Positions 35,761 through 45,700 of a stretch of DNA of 64,000 nt are shown piece after piece. Made by a program: the position numbers and the translations under genes. Origin of the DNA: Escallonia rubra (Eukaryota > Streptophyta > Magnoliopsida > Escalloniales > Escalloniaceae); assembly GCA_033065855.1 (NCBI GenBank), contig JAVXUO010001433.1, positions 1 through 64,000 of the forward strand, read 5' to 3'. The first letter of the stretch is position 1, and every line of letters begins with the position of its first letter. A model generated the notes under the pieces. It was not told the DNA's origin and did not search any database. It saw nothing but the letters and a program-made list of their open reading frames with translations.

Positions 35761-36335
35761 ATGTGATTCCTAGTAAAATTAACAAGAGTCATTACAGTCC
35801 CTCCTCCCCCCCCCCCCCCCCAACACCCCCACACACCCTAAGTATATCGAGTATTTTTTTTTTCTTGTTGACTCTTTTGAGCTTGCGACAAGTGACCCCA
35901 TTAACAATAATCTTCAAAATAAGGGCGGATCCATGATTGCCAAAAATTAACATGTCATGTAGAAGATATAAGTACTCTAATATGATGAAGATATCCATCC
36001 CACCGACTTTTACTTTCTACCGTTGACACCATACTAGAGAAAGTACTGGTATTTCTTTCAAAATGATATGTAGATGTACGGGTCATGTCTTTGTATTGCA
36101 ACGGTTAATCGCAGATCTAACATAGCCATGTTTATTTTCACACTCTCAAATGCTTAATCGGACCACATTAGTCCCTAAAGCGTAGTATTTCGTAACGAAA
36201 ATGTTTATTGGTGACAATCAATATTGTGAAATCCATAATATGGTGTGCAATTAGACACCCCCATATCATGTAATACATTTAAAATAAGGTAGAAATTAGT
36301 ATGTTGTTATTCCGTAATCTGGATTAGTCTTGGGT

Positions 36336-37259
36336 GCAAGATGTAAGGTTGTATACCAACTGAGTTCAAGCCAAATAAGGTGTGTTCAAACATGATTTGC
36401 ATATTTATAAGTATAATTCGAACTCACCCCTGCTCATTACGAGCCTAACCTTGATGTTCAAACTTGGCCCGAGCTCGTCACTACAAAACTTGGGCTCGGC
36501 TCAGCTCATTCATCTAACTATGCGAACCAAGTTCAAGCTCCAAAATTTGTTCAAAGACTGAAAAAGAAATAAAAAATTTAGACATGAACAGCTAAATTCA
36601 CTGTCGTACTAGATGTGATTAACGGATTGAGACTCCGAGTTGACAAACTTGGTTACTTCAACGAAATTGACGATCGGCTTTGGAATCATCAAAAATATCG
36701 GATGGATGAGGATCTGATCACATTCTAATATATGTAATGGCTCCAGGGTAGGATGGAATCATTGTCATGGCTCCATCGTGATGAGCGCACGCATGCGAGC
36801 GTCCATGTGATGTGATGGGTGTGTATGCACGCGCGCGTGTGTGTCGCATGTGTGTTTGAAAGGGGGGGTTGTTTGTACGAGTGACATGAGAGACAAAGAG
36901 GTGAAATGGAGGAATATAGTGATACTAGGGTTTCTAAATGGGGTTGTTTGATTTTGGACTTTGGCTTTTTTGGCTTTATGCTTATAAGTGGGCTTCGATT
37001 TTTTGGTTAGTTTTCTTTATGGGCTCTAGAGTAGAAACTTTACTTATATGGCCTTATAAATACTCAAACGTATCATAATTCAATTATTACCTAGACGAGT
37101 CATTTACAAACACATTTGTGAATACTTTAAAATATTCATGCTCGGCATATTTTTAAAACGAGCTCTAAAATTTTTTTCATATTTGATTTATATGTCATAC
37201 AAATGAACAGGAATGAACCACAAGTCATTCATGAACTGCTCAGTTTATTTACAGCCTTA
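36336..37259. mobile_element. Old non-autonomous hAT-like element, copy B
   Basis: Same element as at 19753-21031, with ends TAAGGTTGTATACC and ACAGCCTTA flanked by GCAAGATG and GTGAGATG. It lacks the AT microsatellite and foldback MITE of copy A. Confidence 0.6.
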
Positions 37260-37452
37260 GTGAGATGACCTAAGTACTGTAAAACATTTAGGTGTGATAT
37301 AACAAAAGTAGCATTAATATTTTAATAAAGTTTCAAAGAATGATTTGATCAAGCTATGTTTATTGTAGTCACCTATTTAATAAGTGTAATGTTTTGGAAA
37401 GTTAATATATAACAAAATGAAGGCTTCATTGACAATTTCAAGTGGTTGTGGC

Positions 37453-38225
37453 TGTTGGTGATAAATTGTTATTGTATTTGTATGTATTGTAAGTGAAGTT
37501 CAAGACCCAAAAAGTCTTGTTCTTTGTCTCGCATTGGAGAGAAAAGAGACTTTCTATCTTCTTATAAGCAAGCACATTGTACATACATATGAATTGTTTT
37601 GAGATGTTTTGGAGGGAAGATTGAGAATGCTTTTGTACAGTGCACCGGACTGCACCTCCGCACGCATGTGCGCATGTAACGCATTGTGTGCGCTTTAGTG
37701 GGGCGCTTCGCACTTTGCACGCCTGGCGCGAGCGCGTATGGCGCGTTGATTTATGATCTAACGGTCCATATTTTAACCAATTTTTCAGAATTATTTCTTT
37801 CAGTCATTTATTTTTAATGACACTTTGGTGACTTTGAAATAATTCTGGAAAAGTACCAGAAATAACAGTTATTTCTTAAGTAGTGCCTTTAATGGTTGCG
37901 TCCCTTCTTGAAAGGATGGCTGTTAGTCCATATATAAGATTTGAATTTAAAATTTTAATTTTTTGCATTCCAACTTCAGAATCTCATCTTCTCTTTCTCA
38001 GTTACATACACAATTTCGATGAGCAATTATGGAACGATTCTTCAAAATTACTATCTACAAATTGTTGGTTTTAGTAATCCAAGAGGTGATTTGCCATTAA
38101 TCCGGTAGCAAACTTGGAACGAGCGGGGGCAAATATCGCCTTAAAGTCAGGGTCTTTAAACGCGCCTCAAGCCATAAAATTTCGTTTTTTTTCTTCTTCT
38201 TTCATTCTGCACTTTTAATCCAACA
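37453..38225 (+). mobile_element. Solo LTR (773 bp), LTR retrotransposon fossil
   Basis: It starts TGTTGGTG and ends AATCCAACA, with the perfect 5-bp duplication GTGGC at 37448-37452 and 38226-38230. Copy A shows the empty site at about 21215. The TGTTGG/CCAACA ends and the length fit a Copia-type LTR, but no internal region remains to prove this. Orientation is not certain. Confidence 0.88.
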
Positions 38226-38285
38226 GTGGCTTGCCTCGTCGTACTCTACTTGATTGTTCGAGCGGGGGAAGGCTAGTTTTGGCAA

Positions 38286-38999
38286 TGTTGGAATATTTTA
38301 ATTAAATAAAATTTACACTATAGCATTATAATTATATTTTAATTTATGGCTATATGGTATTTACTTACATGTAAATTATGAAATAAGTTACAAATACAAT
38401 AATGAGTATTATTAAGTCATATTGATTTATGGTGAGTATAATATAGTTTATTATTTAGCATTATTGAGAATTATTCCATGAGTTAAAAAACTTTTAAGCT
38501 TACTTATGCGGCCAATAAATGGATTATGATTGGCCATATATATAAGGCTATAGGGTGTGACATAGAAAAAATACTTGAAGCTACTATGCTTTCAAATTTA
38601 GTGTTTTCTATTCTACTATCACAATGTATTTTCCTATATATCTATAATATATATTTTATACTTGGGCAACGTGATCGTAGACTGGTTCATACCGTCTTCT
38701 TATGGACGAGCACATAGAGGAGACATAGTTGCGTCAATTTGTTTTATCTTGAAGACTTTATCTGCCGTCAACACCTGCACGTAGGGAGGCGATAATGTCT
38801 TTAGGACAGCGACTTTATCGCGACTCTCACGGACCAGCTATTTTATATCCTTTTACTACTCTAAATTACACAATTTTATCTAGAGTTCATACCGAATTAC
38901 TTTCAATTGTTTACTATTATATTGTTATGCCTAATCTCTCACTATTATTCGTATTTTTTGTTATAAAAAGTACAAACCAAAGCCTAAAATCTTTCAACA
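38286..38999 (+). mobile_element. Solo LTR (714 bp), LTR retrotransposon fossil
   Basis: It starts TGTTGGAA and ends TTTCAACA, with the perfect 5-bp duplication GGCAA at 38281-38285 and 39000-39004. The empty site lies in copy A near 21265. A TATA-like CATATATATAAGG lies near 38537. Only 50 bp of ancestral sequence separate it from the previous LTR; the two are different families by sequence. Copia-like by ends and size. Confidence 0.88.
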
Positions 39000-39639
39000 G
39001 GCAACAGTCGCATGGAGCACCCATTTGGTAGTGTGAGCACTACTCTATGACAGCCCCTTCTTTCTAAAAGTTAGGTCCTTAATTAAGTGATTTTCGAATC
39101 AATCAAATTCTAGTTCCCATTTTCTTTGGTGGTGGCTAGCTGCACTTATGCCCAAGGCAAGCTGTCACATACCGGCAAACGACCTCGTTGGGAAAGAAAA
39201 GAAAAACAAAGTAGCCTGTGAAGAGCTACCAAGTGAGACTTTCAGACGAAATCGGTCTAGTAATCACTTAACCATGGGGATAGCTTTAGTGATAAATGTC
39301 ACAGGATGGGACAACATGTAGTCTCCAAATTTCGGGGTTGGATTTAGCAAAGTTAGACAATGACATTCCAAGTTAGTGTAATCGGCTTCTGGTCCTCTGA
39401 GGAGACGAAATATTTAGTAGACTAGTCTTTCGAGTCATTATATTTCTTGCGCAATGAGAGCCCTGGATGTTAAGTAGAGCAAGAACGATAACACAACGAC
39501 TTACACTGTCATGTTGGTGGGTGCTGCGAGCACTAGCGAATTGTTCATGAGCTTTGCTGATCAAGCCCTCACTAAATTGGTCGGGTGATTCAATGGGCGG
39601 AGCTGCAAGCGCCAGAGTAAATCTTCTGAGGTAGGAAGT

Positions 39640-40050
39640 CACTTTACATTGTTATGCGGCAGCATGCCGAGAGTGGCCTTTGCTTTTGGTGCCCTCATGA
39701 ATGTAGCTAGAACATTGCAGAGTCCGAACGGCATCAACAACCACTTATAGAATCCATGTTTTGTCTTGAACATGTTTCCACGTGTTTTCTTCCCAAACCA
39801 GAACTTGAGGATACCCAGATTTAAGATTGAGCTTCGTGAAGATCCTGGCATGCTGCAACTGATCCATCAGATCGCCACTCGTAGAAGTGGGTAATTATTT
39901 TTTCTTTGTAATCTTGTTCATGGCTATGTAACAGGTGCACATCCTTCAACCCCCATCTTTTCCAAGGACTAGTACAAATGATGATGAGTTAGAGACAGAC
40001 TAGGTTGTATTGTCCCATTCTTCAGGAGCTTCTTTCTTTTATTTCTTCGT
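39640..40050 (-). mobile_element. Ty3/gypsy reverse transcriptase fragment (fossil)
   Basis: The minus strand carries FKTKHGFYKWLLMPFGLC, a typical Ty3 reverse transcriptase phrase, and neighbouring sequence resembling the preceding RT block. It is short and broken. LTRs of its own were not found; a link to the solo LTR starting at 40532 cannot be shown. Confidence 0.75.
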
Positions 40051-40531
40051 TCTCCATTATCGAATTACAGTTCATGCTCAAATTCAGTTGAGGAACATCT
40101 GAAAATTGACCGAAACTCATGCTCAATGGCTCCTTTACGCAGCAGATTTGTAGCCTCCTAAAAAATACCACTCAGCTGTTGTATCAGATTCTCAAAATTA
40201 GATTCTCTTTGACTCAGATTTATCGAGCACTACACTTTAAAAAGGCAATCTTCGGCGTAGATCATTGCAATCTATGAATTGTCATAAGGCTGTGGTGTAG
40301 CATGTGAGAAAACATCAAAGCTTTCATGATTATGTGTAATTTCTCAAACCTCGCATCATCGATTGCAATAGTCTCAAACCTTATGCAAATGAGTGCACTT
40401 AGTCCTTTAACGGTTGGATTTCTTCTTAATTTCAAATTTTTGATCATTTTTCATCTAAAAGATCTGATAAAAACTTGGAACTTTTCATTTATTCTGGGGC
40501 TGTCTAAAATTAGTGCTTTACACTGTAAGAC
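40051..40531. other. No gene seen
   Basis: AT-rich sequence between the Ty3 fragment and the solo LTR. Parts may be further decayed retroelement sequence; nothing recognisable. Confidence 0.4.
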
Positions 40532-42458
40532 TGATGCCAAGGAAGTGGGTTCGCAGTCGACGTGGAGGTGCCACAAGGAATACAATCCGAGTCAGATGCC
40601 AAGTATATTGATGTGGGACACAGAAAGGGTAGAGACCAAGGACTTCCCAGATAGAGCTTGAGGGTGGCAGTGCTGCGAAGGGCAATGGCGCTGGGTGAAT
40701 ACACGACTACAGTCACAGTCTGATGCTTAGGTCCAGAATCAAAGGTCCTATATATTTCTCTCTCTAGAATTCTAGAGTGAGAAAGTGAAAATGTGAGAGT
40801 TCCGTCCCGAATGAATTCTCAAGACCCCTATTTATAGAGGTTGAGATGATGATATCATCAACCGACACGTGGGGCTCCTTGGGAGTGACACGTCACCGAG
40901 GGGTCCACACCTGTCGAATCACATATTCACCAGCCCTGCCCCGTATAGCGTCGCTCTATCTGTTTGGAAAGACTAGCTCCCACAGCGTCGGTGTGGCCAG
41001 AGAACCCCCCTTCATCTAGCCACTAGTCCAAGCCCTTGCAGAGTCCCACAGGCCTGGCAGCAGTGGGGAAGACCCGACGCCCAACTGCCAGGCAGACTAG
41101 GTGCGATACCCTCCGGAGACCTGCTCCCGTCTCGAAGTGACCCGGGGGTCATAATCCCTAGGGGTGTCGATGAAAGCCTCCAGTGCCGGAGCACATAGGC
41201 TTGTCAGACACCCTGGCGGAGATAGTGTCCCGGAGGAGTCGCCTATCCCGCGGGCCGAGGTAGCATCCTGGAGGAGTCGCCTATTCCCGCGGTGAGTCCT
41301 TGTGCCGGATCACTCAGAACGCGCCAAGGTAGTGTCCCGGAGGAGTCGCCTACCTAACTGGCCGAGGTAGCATCCCAGAGGAGCCGTCTACCTGGCGGAA
41401 GGGGAGTTGAAGCTCCCTGGCGGAGATAGTATCCCGGATGAGTCGCATATCCCCGCGGGTGAATCCTTGTGCTGGAGCACTCAAAGCGCGCCAAGTTAGT
41501 GTCCCGGAGGAGTCGCCTACCCGACGGGCCGAGGTAGCATCCCGGAGGAACCGTCTACCTGGCGGAAGGTCTTCATGCCGAAGCACTTAGAGCTCCCTGG
41601 CGGAGATAGTGTCCCGGAGGAGTCGCCTATCCCCGCAGGATGCTGCTGCACATTCCGGAGAGCAGGTCGAAGCATGGTCCACGACTAAGGCAAGGTGCGC
41701 GTGGTGTGGTGGAAGGATGGACCAACGCAAGGTGCGAGGTATGGTGAAAGGATGGAACAATGCAAGGACTGTATCCGGGGCGCGGTAGAGTGTTGGAGTG
41801 TCGGGGGGCATGGTAGTGTGATAGAGAGCTAGGGGGCGCGAGTGGCGCGGCGCATGGGCGCGGCGGAGAGTCCCGGAGACGGCACGCAGGTGCGGGAGAC
41901 GAGGGTTGCAGAGACGGTGCGCGGGCGACGGGATTCGCATAGTCGAACCTCGGGCGCGGGCGACGGCTGTTGGGGAGAAGGCGCACGGGCGGAAACGACA
42001 AGGGTCGCGAAGACGGTGCGCGGGTGCGAGCGACGGGGGGCACGGACAATGCATGGTCCCTTGAATAGAGGTGAAGGTGCTAAGGGGGGTGTCAAAGGCC
42101 AACCCTTGGGGGAAGGCCAAGGCCCACCCTTGAGGGATGGCTAAGGCCAACCCTTAAGGGAAGGCCAAGGCGAACCCTAGGGGAGGTCGAGGCCGAGGCC
42201 GACCCCAAGGGGAGGCCTAGGCCAACCTCCTTAGGCAAGTGCCAAGGCGCGCCGACCGGCGACGTGCGACGGTCAAAGCGCGATGAGGCGTTGCCATAAG
42301 TTGTGCAAAAATAAATTTCTTAGTGAGAAGTAACGTAGAAAAAATGAAAAATGCACGTGACAGAGCGTGCACGTTTTGACTGGTTGGAAGCGTTGAGAAT
42401 TTGATTGTATCGACGTGTCGTGCAAAACAGGACCCCGAGTGAGCACATGGGTGCAACT

Positions 42459-42471
42459 AAGATAGGTTCAG
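42459..42471 (+). repeat. LINE target-site duplication, left
   Basis: AAGATAGGTTCAG here is repeated after the poly-A tail at 50036-50048, a 13-bp duplication in LTR sequence. Confidence 0.9.
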
Positions 42472-42784
42472 GAAAAAAAAAACACGAGCTTTTGCTTCGT
42501 TCTCTCTCTATCTTCTGCTCCTCCTTCTCTCTACATTAACTTTTCCTTCCTTCCTTTACTTTGTCCTTTCATCCTTCCTTTACTCGTCCTTTACCCCTCT
42601 GTTCTACCAAGTAAAGTTTCCATCTCTTTACTATTTCCTCTTTCCATCACAAGCCTTTATATTCTCTCAACCTAGTATATGAAGTCCTTTTCACGTGTCC
42701 TTTTTTCTTAACTACCAACTCATTGAGTGAGGATCAAAGCTCACGTGGCTGTACTTGTATTTGGCTTTTCTGAATCATATCACC

Positions 42785-45700
42785 ATGCCTGCTTCTTTTG
42801 AAGGAGATGACCCTCCACGGCTGCCTGGACTGGAGCGACGCAGCATCATTGTACCTTTAAATTTGCAGAAAATGCAAGCAGACAGAGATACATTCCAGAG
42901 TATGCTCATGGGAAGAATTGTGGATGCTGAGGTCTTTACGGAAGGAAAAGTTCAAAGGTATGTTACAAAATATTGGCGTCTTCTCGGACCTGTCATTGTT
43001 CAGAAGATCAACACCCTTTACCTTTTTCATTTCACTACTCCAAAACAAGCTCAACTGCTGCTGGAATATGGACCTTGGAATATCAAAGGCTGCCTACTAG
43101 TCTTAAAACAGTGGCTTCCTCATACTATCTTTGCTCACATGTCGTTTCCAACGGCGGATCTTTGGGTTCGTGTAGTTAACATACCAAGTGATTGCTATCA
43201 CAAGGATCTAGCCATGAAGATTGGATCAGTTTTAGGAGTATTACTTGATGTGGACTGGTCAGAAAGGAGATGCAAACACAAAAATTATTTTAGACTTAAG
43301 ATTCGTTTATCCTTTGAGGAACCACTTTTTCCGGGTGTCTTTATACCTCTAATGCCTCAGATGGAAACTCGCCTGTTAAACTGTGATGTTAAATGGCTAG
43401 CGTGTAAGTATGAGCGGGTTTGTCATGCATGTTATCAATGTGGGCGTATCGGGCATGATAAAAATTTCTGTTCGGAATCCTTGTATGTGGTTTCCAAATC
43501 ACTCCGCCGTCGCTCCGCTATTCTCAATGGCCCGGATATTTTACCAACCTTTGCGGTGGCAGGTGTGCCCATGTTTGAACAATCCTTGCGAGCTTATCCA
43601 AATGTTGATCTTAACCGGAATTTGCAAATTATTATTTTTGATTCTGATCATGGTCCGGATTTATTCCATACCAACCAAGAGTTTTCTGGAATATCCTACA
43701 ATTCAGGTATGTATTCAACTGGAAGTGAGTCTCATTATTCAACTGCTGAAAGTTCTGCCAGTGAAGATACCACAGTGGCTAATCCATTTGCAAAAGAACC
43801 GAATGAAGCTGAGCATTTGGATAAGGAAATAAGGAATGATGTCACTATGCTAGAAAACTTCTTGGCTACAAGTAGGGAGACAGCGCCTACGTGTCAGAAG
43901 AATAAGACTTTCTTGGATCCACAGGTCAGTTCCAAATCAAATGAGGGATTCTCTTCTGTCATTCCTATCTTGGTCCCTAAGGATTCACGTGATATTCCTG
44001 GCCCTCAAATCCCAAACATTCCTTCTGGACAACTTCTCTCTGTAGCCGAATTTTCCCTAGCTCAAGATTTGGGATCTTCTCATAGGGGATTAGACCATAT
44101 TACTTTCCTGACTGCTTTTCCACAGCCTAGGCCTATCTCCCTTTCTAGCTTTCAGGCCAGCCCAAGCTTCCCTCCTCCTTTTCCTAATCCAATAGCCAGG
44201 CCCCTTTCTTGTGATACCACTGGCCCAACGAAATTACCCTCCATTCTAGGCCCTGGCCCATTTGAACTTCAAACCAATTTTCATTTTGGGCAGTCTTCAA
44301 CTGGTTTAATTAATCAAAACTCTCAAGCCCAGTCCCTTCAGAATCTAGCCCAACATCCTATCCCTTCCACCTCTCCAAGGCCAGTGCAACTCACGTGGAC
44401 TAATGATCAAGCTTCTCCTCATTTGGGCCTTATTTCCCTTATTACCAGCTTGATGTCTAGCCCAGAAGGCATTGGGGAAAATGACTCATCTCTTCATTTG
44501 GCCAACCCGAATGAGATTTCCCATCCCTCTGCTGGCCTTTTAGTGCCATCTGCTATATCTTCTCTCCTTTGTGACAAAATAGCTGCCTTTGCACACAATA
44601 GTCCAGTAGTACCACAAGTTGTAACCGAATCTTCTTCCAAATATGTGCTGAACCTTGTGCATATTAACTCCTTGAATTCGGACCCAGGTAAATTGTCTTT
44701 GGAAAATATGCATAAACCTGATACTATGGGTCTTTCATCTAAGGACACTGAAATTGGCCAAGATCAACAAGACTCAATCTGGAAAGGCATCAAATTTTCA
44801 GCCCCAGAATTTGACGTTTCTTCTGATGAAGACAATGAACAGGATATGGAAGTTTTATTGGACAATCTAAATCCTAATTTGGTTCATCAACTCTCTAGCT
44901 CAACAGCAACAGTGGAAGAAATTACAGGTGGTGTGGATATGCCTTTGCAAGGAACAAAAGAGTGCAAGAAAAGAAGAAATAGTGGAGATATGTCTGCAAA
45001 TGATAGTTCTTCCCCAACAAAAATCTCACGCCTACAGGAAGAGCAATTTCCTGGAGACGATCTGAAGCTGATCTCGATGGAAGGAAATGAACCACATATG
45101 AAGATATCTCCGACTAATTCAGGTTCTTTCTTGCAAATTTTTTTACAGAAACCCTTATGTTCATTATGGCTAGATTATGATAGTAGTCAGTTCCATCACT
45201 TGCAATTTCATGTTTCGTTGTTGTTTGAGCTCCCTGAGATGTGGCATTTTCGTATAAGTTTTTCCTGTTTTGCTTCTAGATTATATGACCTCAAGCCTGT
45301 ATATAGCAAGATCCTAGATTGTAAGTTTGTAAATGGTGGATTAGGAAAAAGAAAGAGAGAAGAAATGTCAAGGTATGGGAAAAAAAGAAGGAAACGGAGT
45401 AGATTAGAAAGATTGAAAAGGAAAAGAAAAGTTATGTTGCGTTTTGAATTCTTTGCTTCTAAGAAGCTCAAATCAGGGAGTTTTGGGACATTTAAAGGCA
45501 GATCCATCTCTTACCTGTTAATTGCGGTGTTACAAGCCTTGCGGCTTCGGTCTTGGAGTTGGACCACGCCTCAGTTGGATCTTATGGATCTTTGTGGCCA
45601 TCATTTTCACAAGAGATTTATCCTTCCCTCCTTTCTTGCGATCTCATTATATATTTGGGCTTTGGTGGTTGTCCCCTTACAACCCCAACACTTTAAATGA
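42785..45700 (+). CDS. L1 ORF1: DUF4283 and CCHC zinc-knuckle RNA-binding protein
   Basis: An open frame of 971 codons from the first ATG (MPASFEGDD). The N-terminal 200 residues match the DUF4283 region of plant L1 ORF1 (YWRLLGPVIVQKI, LYLFHFTTPKQAQLLLEYGP, GCLLVLKQWLP, LWVRVVNIP). A zinc knuckle follows at about residues 215-230, C-x2-C-x4-H-x4-C in CYQCGRIGHDKNFC. The long Ser/Pro-rich middle has no domain, and the last 120 residues are Lys/Arg-rich. In the family ORF1 binds the element RNA and helps ORF2. Its stop TGA overlaps the ORF2 ATG as ATGA. The length is greater than most plant ORF1 proteins I know, and the last part may be acquired sequence. Confidence 0.85.
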   Translation: MPASFEGDDPPRLPGLERRSIIVPLNLQKMQADRDTFQSMLMGRIVDAEVFTEGKVQRYVTKYWRLLGPVIVQKINTLYLFHFTTPKQAQLLLEYGPWNIKGCLLVLKQWLPHTIFAHMSFPTADLWVRVVNIPSDCYHKDLAMKIGSVLGVLLDVDWSERRCKHKNYFRLKIRLSFEEPLFPGVFIPLMPQMETRLLNCDVKWLACKYERVCHACYQCGRIGHDKNFCSESLYVVSKSLRRRSAILNGPDILPTFAVAGVPMFEQSLRAYPNVDLNRNLQIIIFDSDHGPDLFHTNQEFSGISYNSGMYSTGSESHYSTAESSASEDTTVANPFAKEPNEAEHLDKEIRNDVTMLENFLATSRETAPTCQKNKTFLDPQVSSKSNEGFSSVIPILVPKDSRDIPGPQIPNIPSGQLLSVAEFSLAQDLGSSHRGLDHITFLTAFPQPRPISLSSFQASPSFPPPFPNPIARPLSCDTTGPTKLPSILGPGPFELQTNFHFGQSSTGLINQNSQAQSLQNLAQHPIPSTSPRPVQLTWTNDQASPHLGLISLITSLMSSPEGIGENDSSLHLANPNEISHPSAGLLVPSAISSLLCDKIAAFAHNSPVVPQVVTESSSKYVLNLVHINSLNSDPGKLSLENMHKPDTMGLSSKDTEIGQDQQDSIWKGIKFSAPEFDVSSDEDNEQDMEVLLDNLNPNLVHQLSSSTATVEEITGGVDMPLQGTKECKKRRNSGDMSANDSSSPTKISRLQEEQFPGDDLKLISMEGNEPHMKISPTNSGSFLQIFLQKPLCSLWLDYDSSQFHHLQFHVSLLFELPEMWHFRISFSCFASRLYDLKPVYSKILDCKFVNGGLGKRKREEMSRYGKKRRKRSRLERLKRKRKVMLRFEFFASKKLKSGSFGTFKGRSISYLLIAVLQALRLRSWSWTTPQLDLMDLCGHHFHKRFILPSFLAISLYIWALVVVPLQPQHFK

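Larger units (their letters stand above)
25575..39605 (+). repeat. Segmental duplication, copy B
   Basis: Direct partner of 14100-21930 (block map given there). It is longer because four later elements entered: LTRs at 26872-28793, 37453-38225 and 38286-38999, and the hAT transposon at 30107-34960. Each has target duplications and an empty site in copy A. Confidence 0.9.
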
